Shown piece after piece: positions 48,546 through 58,964 of a DNA stretch of 64,000 nucleotides; position 1 is the first letter of the stretch, and each line of letters starts with the position of its first letter. The stretch covers positions 81,335,163 through 81,399,162 of the forward strand of contig CM054177.1 of assembly GCA_028829895.1 (NCBI GenBank), written 5' to 3'. Under the pieces are notes generated by a model that had not been told where the DNA came from, did no database searches, and saw only the letters and a list, made by a program, of their open reading frames with translations. The stretch is from Sinotaia quadrata (taxonomy: Eukaryota; Mollusca; Gastropoda; Architaenioglossa; Viviparidae). The position numbers and the translations under genes are program-made.

Positions 48546-48776
48546 AAGCACGGATTGTCTCAGGAAGTTATGGCGATTATGGAATAACATTGCAACAAAT
48601 TTACACTTAGATTAATTAATAAATTCATATCCCCCCTCCACCAATGCAAGTTACTTAAAAACGGACAAACAATTATTTCTTGAATAAATGTTTGCATCTT
48701 TAAATCTACCTTTACATTTATTGATTAACAACTACAGATGCACTCCTATAACCACGACCCATCCACTCCCATACAA

Positions 48777-48777
<1 letters not shown>

Positions 48778-48824
<47 letters not shown>
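48778..48824. repeat. (CA)n microsatellite
   Basis: Uninterrupted CA dinucleotides. Confidence 0.97.
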
Positions 48825-48828
<4 letters not shown>

Positions 48829-48879
48829 AAATACTAATGCCTGGTGCAATTATGTGTGTTGTTGACACTGACGACCTCG

Positions 48880-50060
48880 CTTTACCATGAAGCAAACGAC
48901 ATGTCCGCCACTGTACTTTTTTTTTTCTCCAGGAACACTGGATTAGAACTTGGCCCTCCAGCAGGGCTTGGCGCAGCAGCGAAATGACGAGTGCAGATGA
49001 GCCCTTATTGGAACAGGCAAGATTAAGGATACGTGGTGACTATAAAACCCTACAATCTGGTGACGAGAGAGAAGTATTTGACCGTTGTAAATTGTGACGT
49101 GTTCGAATATTAGAGCATTGTTACACGGTGGCCTGTTTGAGAGACAACCTGCTCTTCACGTCATTGGGAGTCGCAGGCAATAAGGGTTTCGCTTTATTAG
49201 CTGTTGGTTGGTTGCCGCCAGAATTTTACTCTCACTTTTTTTTAAAATTTTATTTATTTATTAGTCAAACAGTTTGCAGGCTTGCTCAGCCTCTACGATC
49301 ATGTCTATAAATATACATTGAGGGGAATTCATGTTTGCATGGAGGAGGAGAGAATTCATGATAACACTGAGAACTGACATGGCATTTAAACAATATTACT
49401 ATTAAATGAAAAACTTGTATACAGAATAACGTCAGTGAACTTATTCACATGAAGAACTAAATCATCAGGGAACGATTGACACAGTCCTGGAAAAGATTAA
49501 GCAGCTGGCAATAGGTAAACCTGCTCCGAATATAACAAAATTAATAAAGACGTTAATAATCAAATATAAGCACAACACGGAATAGTTGTCAGTTCTTCAG
49601 TACAAATAATAGTTTTATTTTAAATGTGCATGATATCACATCTCCCCCAGTGATCACTTGCCGATCAAAGCAGTCCCACGCAATTTCTATCAATCAACCA
49701 AGTCGCTGCCTGCACAGCTGTCACTCTTTAGAGACGAAATCAGCCACTTTTATCAGCTTCCGGCAGTGACCGTCGTGATCATGTGTTGAAAGGAAGCTTC
49801 TGGTGTGTTTGTTGTCAGTATAAACCATCCTCCATGCACACTCTTCCATTAATTAAAAATGAAAGAGGCCGCTGTCTTTTTGGCGGCCGTCTGACTTTCC
49901 GTCTGATACGTGTTTCACCACAGCGGAAATTGTGCGAGAACCTAATTTAACGCCGGACTGGAGACCCCAAGAGAGAATCAGAAGACGAAATATTGTCACC
50001 GTAATTACAAAACGCAAACGATCTGATTCAAGTATCAAAGAGAAATCTGTTGCGGCCTTG
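48880..50060. promoter_or_regulatory. repeat-poor, GC-richer upstream block, candidate regulatory region of the homeobox gene
   Basis: The longest stretch free of tandem repeats in this half of the window, ending about 1.8 kb before the homeobox start codon. Notable bits: GGATTAG (TAATCC-type homeodomain site) at about 48950, a GC-rich patch at 48955-49010, and a perfect 6-bp GGCCGC/GCGGCC hairpin with a 10-nt loop at 49867-49888 in a GC-rich patch. Promoter function is inferred from position and composition only. Confidence 0.3.
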
Positions 50061-51060
50061 TGAATCTAATTTGTTAAACAAAAGAGTACTTCCTGTCATA
50101 AGATCGGGAAACATAACAACATCTATTTGACAATTTGTATTTGGGGTTTGGGAAGAAAACACAAATAAGAGAATAGTTCACATCATCTTGGAAACCAGAT
50201 ATAGATCAGCAGTGTTTGTAATTCAGGCAACGGACCTAATCAGCATTGTTCTGACAATCAGGTGAGATCAAAAGTGCTACACGTCATCCAGTCAACGAGC
50301 AATCAATTGCATTACATATATTCTCCAGTCAGGAAAAACAGGTCAAATCAATTGCATTACGTATTACAGTCACGAAAAGCAGGTCAAATCTGCATTGTTG
50401 GAAACATAACATTACCTCGAGTCAGTAAGGTAACAAATTCAGCATTCTAGCTAAAAATAGCAAAGTTGGGTTTTGTTTGTTTTAACTGAAGCTTTACTTG
50501 CATTTAATTATCACATATTTCATGTTTGTTTCGATATTTTGCTGTTAATAGCAATCTTCTCATTGATGGTCTTGTCTCAAGGTATTTTGCCCCTGCCCTT
50601 TCCGTTCTAATGACGTATGCGTTATTTGGGCAAACTTAATGTAGTGTACAGTTACCTACGAATTATCTTAATTTATATAACAAAAATCGTCATATTGGTT
50701 TGTTTTTATCCGCTTCTTGTAATTTTGTTTTAAATCGAAATTTACAAGATGTTATGACAATTTTCTATGCCACTGCACATGCGCATTTAGCACCAATCGG
50801 TCTGCAGCTTTCAGCAAGAAAGAAGAAATTTGAGTCATCATAAAGTCTAAGCTTTAGCCAAAACTAGGTTAAATAACTGGCCTGGCAATAAATATGTTTA
50901 ATAAATATGTTAAGTAGCAGATATAAGTCAAGTAGTGAGTCAAGCGATAAAGAAATACGTTAAATGGCCTGAGTCAAACAAGAAATAAGTACGTTAAGTA
51001 GCGGGCCTGAGTCAAACAATAAAAAAGTACGTTAAGTAACATGACTAAGTCAAGCTATAA
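50061..51060. repeat. non-coding with two degenerate repeats
   Basis: CAATCAATTGCATTACATAT / AGGTCAAAT repeats at about 50295-50400. AGTCAAGC/AATAAGTACGTTAAGTA repeats with a ~44-bp spacing at 50895-51060. Confidence 0.55.
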
Positions 51061-51901
51061 ATAACTCCAATGGCCCGGTATTGCGCACATTCGCTGATAA
51101 TTCGAAGACATTGTCTCTTGTACATTCTGCTAACAACTCAAGGTTATTTGGATAAGAAATAAACAAAATTGTTGTTTCTTTTCTTTTAATTCTGTTTTTG
51201 GCTGGACTATTTTTATTTAGGTTCAGAAAGTAAAGAAATAGGTGACACTGAAATTCGGCTTCAATTAGACAACAGAAACAACTTTCGATACGTAAACAAG
51301 TAGCACACATAATACGAATAGACATACTCGTAGGCACGCGCATGCGCATACAAGAGACTACGAGATGACTGTACAGTTATGTTGTAATTGACTCGATTAT
51401 TTTATCAGTCATTGCCCTGGACTTCCGTTTCAATTCCGTCGTTGTGTATGCACGTGCTCGTATGGGGTGCTTTTCCGTGGTTGTTTTGTACTATACTTTT
51501 AATAATATTAGTCTTTATTTTCTTTATTATTTATTTATATTCTGATAACAGGGATTTTTTCCTGATAACGATAGTAGCCACTGTTTAAATTTTCATCGAA
51601 ATTAATACTTTGCAAACTGTGAAGATGTCTATTGTATTTAAATGTATGATTGACAGTCAGCTGCTTCTTTATTTAATCTTATCACTTACTCATTTTGTCA
51701 GTAAATAATCATTCATTCTAGTAAACGTACAGCGAGAAGTTGAAATTCAAACGCTTTGTTTCCTTTTGCACAAATGTTGCAGCCCAATAATTGGGAAAGG
51801 TCACGATTTTCAAAGTACGACAACTTTATATTTCATCTTATTTACGTGCGTTTTCTTCCAAGGGGCGTAAACTTTGCAAAATAGTTGCACAGGGGCAGAT
51901 A
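51061..51901. other. 5' flank of the homeobox coding sequence
   Basis: An in-frame TAA at 51788-51790 closes the reading frame upstream of the ATG at 51902. Possible splice acceptors at TTTTCTTCCAAG (ends 51862) and ATAGTTGCACAG (ends about 51893) mean an upstream exon cannot be excluded. Confidence 0.5.
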
Positions 51902-51993
51902 ATGGCATCAATAGAAGCACCCGACGGGACACCTCTGTTAAACCCCAGGTTGGACCGTACTCAAACAAGGGATGCAAAACGCCCGAGAAACAG
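51902..51993 (+). other. homeobox exon 1 (coding part)
   Basis: Encodes residues 1-30 and two bases of R31. Donor CAG|GTGAAC. It ends with DAKRPRN, the basic N-terminal arm of the homeodomain, and leaves phase 2, exactly matching exon 2. Confidence 0.85.
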
Positions 51994-52739
51994 GTGAACT
52001 TTTAGTCTGCTTTGTCTATTTGAGAACAGTTTGGTTCGGTGGGGTTGTGAACCATTTATAAAAGTACAGTAGACTTAAAATCTGGTCGAATTTCTTTTAT
52101 GTGACATATAAATTCTGCTGCACTAATAATAAAATAATATTATAATGAGGAAAGGAGGGAGATATAGAAAAGTGTAACCGTCAGAAGGAAATTTAAAATC
52201 ATTATTTAAGCAGTGTAATAATTGTCACATGGCGCTTAAGACATGCTGTTATATGTTGCTGACTTGTGGGGAGCACGAAGACTGTAAGTAACATGAAATA
52301 AAGATTAAAAGATTAAAACAAGAAAGAAAAGGAATAGAGAGCAATGGACAGCAGCAGATTGATAAGCGGTAAGAATAAATGAAACGACTTTTGCTAAAGA
52401 TTACACACGAAGTGTTTAAGTAGTTCTATGAATAATGTCACTGTTACTTTCAATAAGCTTCTGTCTACTTATCTATCTATCTATCTGTCTGTCTGTCCAT
52501 CCGTTCGTCTATCTATCTATCTCTTGTATCTATCTATCTGACAGAACTACATTTAGTCCCTATCAGCTGGAAGAAATGGAAAAGGCGTTTCGCAAAGCTC
52601 CGTATCCTGATGTTGTGACTCGCGAGGAACTGGCTCAGAGATTAACTCTCCATGAGTCACGAGTTCAGGTAATCTACAACATTAACCATAGGACAGTCAC
52701 TTTTTATGTCAGTGAAAAGTTACACTAATAAAACGAGAC

Positions 52740-52779
<40 letters not shown>

Positions 52780-55700
52780 GGATGGATGGATGGATGGATG
52801 GACGGATGGATGGACGGACGGACTTATGGTCACAGTTATTACTCACATCGCGACACCCAGAACTTATGGTCACAATTATTACTCACAGCGGGACATCCCA
52901 AACTTATGGTCACAATTATTACTCACAGCGTGACATCCCAAACTTATGATCACAGTTATTACTCATATCGTGACAACTACAACATAATGGTTAAGGGTGT
53001 TAATCATATGGTGACAACTAAAACCATTATGGTCACAGCTATTGCTCACATCTTGAAACCAAAATACATAATGGTCAATGCTATTACTCATATCGTGATT
53101 CTGTTACTTGGAATGAGCTGACATAGAAACACAATCACATCTTTCAAAAAAATTTCTTTTAAATGAAAACCAACTGTTTTTCTCTCCACAGGACAGCTTT
53201 AACTTTTGCAATCTCTTCTATTTATTTTTCTTTATTTTATGTTTGATCCAACCATACGTGTCTTCAATGTCACTGTTATAATTTATACATCTTGTGTTTT
53301 ATATATTTGTTTTATGCATTTTGTGCTATCACATAAGTGTACAATTGTAAGCTACTGCACGTATTGTAATAATTATAATGTAGCCTGTGGTTACCCAGTG
53401 TGTTTATTATTGTAGACTATTGTACATTTTGTAATGTTTGTTATTTTTGTGTGTTGTGTTTCCGTATGTGTATTTAGTGTTTCAATAGGCAGGACTTATT
53501 TTTAAACTTAAAGATTAAGCGTTCTTGAAAGTCACCATCATCATCACCACCACCACCACCATTATCATCATCATCATCATCAATTATTTAAAGACGAAAG
53601 CCTTTACTGTACAAGCCTACATACCGTTCTTATAACGCAGAGACCCTACTGATGATGCAAAAATGCCTGTAAATGTAAAGACAACGCATGGTGAAAATAT
53701 AGCCAACCAGTTCAGTATAAACGAACAGCTTGACTAGTTTCTGACGGGCCCGGGAGTTTAAAGGGTTAATATGTGATAAGTGTGTAATTGGGAAGGGGCA
53801 TTCATTTCATCGGATCTATTCAGTCTCTTAGAGAAATGAGCGCAAAAGCCTACTAGAAAAAAGAAAAGGAAACAGAAAACACGGATGAGAGAGAGGTGGG
53901 GATGGGAGTGGAAAGGGGGCAAATGATACAGTCGCGCGCATTTTCTTTCCTGTCCCACCAGGAGACTACCAGAACCGCGCCCAGTGATCATTCACGCACT
54001 TTTCAACCCGTTTAGCAATCTACAGCGAAAAGAGCCATTTAACAGACGGCCCAGTCACAGAGATGATCTTTGCGTTATCTGTCTAATTTTCATTAATTGT
54101 CACTCATTTGCCCTCATTATGGTTTTTTGGCATGCGTAGTAAGGGAAGTAAATCATACTTCCATTACGGCAAATGTCGGCAGATGAAACCGATGGCTACA
54201 AATTCACGATTATTAAGATTCTTTGCGCATGATCACATCGCTCCATATAGTTGTTTTTTTTTTTTTTTTACTGGTTATTTTATTCTTTAGACCATAGAAG
54301 ATGCACAGGCGAAATGTACTGATTATGTGGTCGCGTTTCATCGAAGCGGCATAAGGCATTTTTTTTCAGACAGCGTTACGCGTAAGCTACTAGTCGGATT
54401 GAGAGACCATCGGAATTGTTTCCCTTTCAAGTCATCTGACGTCATCGAGTTTTGTCCATGCATTAAATTAGCAACATTCGCAGACTATACATTCCGACCT
54501 GCCGTGTGTCATAGTAACCTCCCTTTATGAACGCCGGGCAGACCTACTTTGACTTGGGTGTGAAAAGCACACGACAAAGTTAATCTCAAAGTTAGAGAAA
54601 ATTAGACTCGATGATAATTATAATTATAACCATATTTAAACTATTTGTGTATAAAGATGTTTGATATTGTGTATATATATTATGTATACACTCCTCTGCT
54701 CGATTTTGATCTTTCAAAGAATAGACTGAAACATTTCACTTTTATTTATAGAAATTAATATCAGTGTGCCTATTTGTAGGTGTTGCAATGTATGTGTGTA
54801 TATACGTAAGCAATCTGTAAGTTTGCATTTTGGAAATATTCGCCTATTTGTCTGTGGACACATTTACCAGATACTCAAAGCTCTTAAGGTATGAATAAAT
54901 TTTTAAAATATATGCAAGAAATACTTATAGTTTGCATGCACCTATATATATTGTGTTGTTCATGCGGTTTACTGTCCTGAGTATTAGATGCATTTAGTTT
55001 CTCTCTGAGCAGCAGCAGATCGTGTGTTTGTTGTCAATAGACATTCTCAAGAAACTGTCCAGTATCATAATGTCAATAAAATGACTAAAACCATACCGCA
55101 TCAACATACTGTCCAGCATCCTAATGTCAATAACCCGTCTAAAACCATACCGCATCGAGATACTGTCCAGCAGCGTAGAGTCCATAAACTGTCCAGTATC
55201 AGAGAATGTAAAGTGATATCCAGTGTCTTAATGTCAATAACACATCTAGTATATACAGTGTCAAGATACTGTCCAATATCACAATGTCAATAAATCATAT
55301 AGTATCATAGAGTGTCTAGATACCGTCCAATATTGTAGTGTCGATAAACTGTCTAGTAAATCATAGAGTGTCAAGATACCGTCCAATATTGTAGTCTATA
55401 AACTGTCTAGTATCATAGAGTGTCAAGAGACTGTCCAACATCAACAGTCCAGTATCATAATGTCAATGAACCGTAAATTAACATACAAAGTCAACTGTCC
55501 ATAAACAGTTTAGTGTCATTATAGTGCCAACTAGTATCCAATATCGTAATGTCTATAAACAGTCTAGTATCATGCAGTGTCGTCTGTCCAATTGTAATGT
55601 CCACTAAACAGTCTAGTATCATACAATATCACCTGTCCAAAATCACAGTGTCCATAGTCTAGTATCATACAATGTCAACAGTCCAAAATCTTAGTGTCCA

Positions 55701-58700
55701 TACACAGTCCAGATTCATACAGTGTCATTTGTGTAATATCGTAGTGTCGTGTCGTGCCAATGTGCCGTCCAGTATCATACACTTTCAATTGTCCAGTATC
55801 AACGGACAAAATGTGGTGTACGCGTGTGGAGCACGTGGTGCGCGTATTAAGACTACCGAGTGTAACTGTTGAAGATTACGTTTACTTGATATTCTAGTAT
55901 GTATTTGTCTTCTAGTATGTATTTGTCTTCGATTTATTCTCTATAAAGGAGTACCAACAAATTTGCCTGTATATATATATATATATATTGATGACATCCC
56001 TCCGTCCACTGTAAGCTTCTTCTGAAAGTTTGCCTTTATTTATCTATGACATTCGTCCACCTTTTCGAACCTCTCCATTCTGAAAGTTTGCCTGTATTTA
56101 TCTACGACAACCTTCCACCCTTTACAAGCCTTTAATTTCTGAAAGTTTGCCTGTATTTATCTATCACATCACACCATCCTTTACAAGCCTTTAATTTCTG
56201 AAAGTGCCTGTATTTATCTATCACATCACATCAAACTGTGCAATCCTCTCCATCTGAAAATTTGCCTATATCTACGTCATTCTTCCGCAGTTCGCCTAAA
56301 TTTATACATTACATCCCTCCACCATTTGCAAACCTCTCCCTTCTGCAAATGTGCCTCTTTCTATGCCATACCTACATCCTCTGCAAAACTCCTACTTCTG
56401 ACAATTTGCCTGATAATATCCCTCCACCCTGTGCAAACCTCTCCCTTTTGTTCCATGTCACGACTTTGCCACACTAACGAAGTCAAGTGCTTAAGAAATT
56501 TAGTTTCAGAGAAAACAATAAACTCGTTTTCTAAATCATTTATATGCATGTTAATTTCTTGTACATTTCTAATGTTGTTTCTGCTGGAAGCACCGTTTTT
56601 CGTTACGATTTATATGTCAATTCTCCTAGGTCTGGTTCCAGAACAGACGAGCAAAATGGAGAAAAGGGCTTTCACCCAAAATGGATATTTCTCCTATCAA
56701 CGATGGTAACTTCAATTGTTCTGTTAATTTGTTTAAGATGCATTAATATAATAATTAATTATATTAATGTACATCTGTGAGCCATTCCTAGGTGTTTGGG
56801 TGTTTGCTTCACTTCTTTTTTTTCTTTATTCGTTTTGTTTTGTTTGAGTTCGTTTGTGGTTTTCTTTGGTTTGGTTGATTCGATTTGGGATGTTGTACTG
56901 TTTTGTGTTTATGTTAAGCCTTGTTTTGTTTCTTCTTCTTCTTTCATTTTCTAAATTGTTAGATTGCTTGCTTTATTGATTAATTTGTATTGTGTGTGTT
57001 TTAAAAATAATTCTGTACTATTGTGTGTTTCTTGTTTATTTTTTCTGTTGCATTTCTGATGTGTTTTGTATTACCTTACTGTATTGGCACAATGCTAATT
57101 TAAAATCTGAATGAATCCGATATTTTTTTAAGGACCTCTCTCTCACAGAAGAGTTCCAGGATATCTTTTTTCGATAATCAGCGAGCACAAAAATGACCGT
57201 TATAAACAATAGATAAATATTGATCGTGGGTAGAAAGCAAATTAAAAGTTACACTAATAAAGGTTTTAATTACATCGAATTGAAAATGAGAATCAGTATA
57301 TTTTGATGTTTTATCGATTAGTTTGGCTGTACATAAGAATATACCTGAATCGTTATTACAGAAAGATAATTGTTATACTAACTATAAAGTATGTATGTTT
57401 TCTAGCACAATGACTGATTGCAACTGATCTATGAATGTGCTGATAACATTCTGTTAGTGTGATATTGATTGTCTATGAATGTGCTGATAATGTTCTGTTA
57501 GTGTGATATTGATTGTCTATTTGTCCACTGATTTTTCTAATTGTGCACTATTTAAGTTCAATTATTGTGCAGTTCAAGTTCAGTTAGTGTGGTGCTCAAG
57601 TTCAGTTAGTGAGCTGTTCAAGTTCACTTAGTGGTCTGTTCATGTTCACTTAGTGGGCTTTTTATGTTCAGTTAGTGAGTTATTTGAATTTCAATTTTTG
57701 AGCTGTTCATCTTCTCTTAGCATGCTGTTGACTTGTTAATGTTCTATTCATGATTTGTCAATGTGCTGTGATGGTGTTCTGTTATTTCACCAGACGTGGT
57801 ATACTGCTTGTTTTGTAAGTTTTGTTTGCTGTCATTCATTATTTGGGAAGGCATTGTGTTAGCAATTTATTGGTGCTCTGCTTCTGCTCTATTCTTTGTT
57901 TCTTTACTCTGCAGGTACTCTAATGATTGCTCGTTGGTGCTACATTACCGCTCTAGTTGTTGTGCTGATAGCGTTCTGTAGACGTCCTATTAATGGTCTG
58001 GGTTCAGGATATCTTATAAGTGTTTAGTAATACTGTAGTAGGTTTTCATATTATTGACATTTGTTTTACCTTTCCTAACTCTATAGATATTTTTCCAGAA
58101 TTGAAACTTTCTTGTTTTTTGATTTTGTTTATTTTTAACTGAGCCGTTCCATTATTTACATTTAAAACATTTAAAAAGACTAATAGAATAGATTGTTGTG
58201 AAAATGTGCAGTCTACCCGATTAGAGAGAGAAAAGAAATGTTTAACATTGGCCTATGGAAATGAAATGCATTGGTTGTTGTGACTAATCATTTGTATTGT
58301 GGAGTAAGCCACCCTTGTCTACTGTGTGGTGGTACACTCGTGTGCTTGTTGCAGCTGCTCTCGAGAAAAAGACAACTGTTACTAGCCTTATCCGAGAAGG
58401 CTCTACTGCGCACGCGCTGCAAGTAATGTCCGCCATGCGCAATACTCTATCAGACATTAATGCGCACACCACGCGCGCAGGTAAGCGCTAGTCAGAATCC
58501 CTTAGAACACAATATAATGTTAGAGGCATTTACTTCAATAAACAAGCTTGTTAATATGACAAATAAATTGAAATAAATATTTGCTTATTAAATACTGCCT
58601 AGTTACGTTTCTATTTTATTAACCGTACATGTTTAATAAAATTATGTTTAATTAAATTAAAATTATAAAACAATGTGTCGCTGGTGAAATGGAATGACAG

Positions 58701-58893
58701 ATTTCCTTCTCAAGCGAGCATTGACTATTAGAAAGGAAATATAAATAGGCGTACATTAGATACATAAATGTATAAAGTTCACTGCTCTGTTTACATGTTG
58801 TTTGATTAATGGGGAGTACAGAGAATTATTTTTAAGTCTAAATCCAGTAAATGCTATTTTCTTCTAGCAGTATATTCTGAAATTTAGTTCTAC

Positions 58894-58964
<71 letters not shown>

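Noticed and set aside
54078..54100. Palindromic paired-class dimer site TAATTTTCATTA in intron 2
   Set aside because: Spacing between the TAAT cores is 4 bp, not the 2-3 bp preferred by paired-class dimers, and such AT-rich matches are expected by chance.
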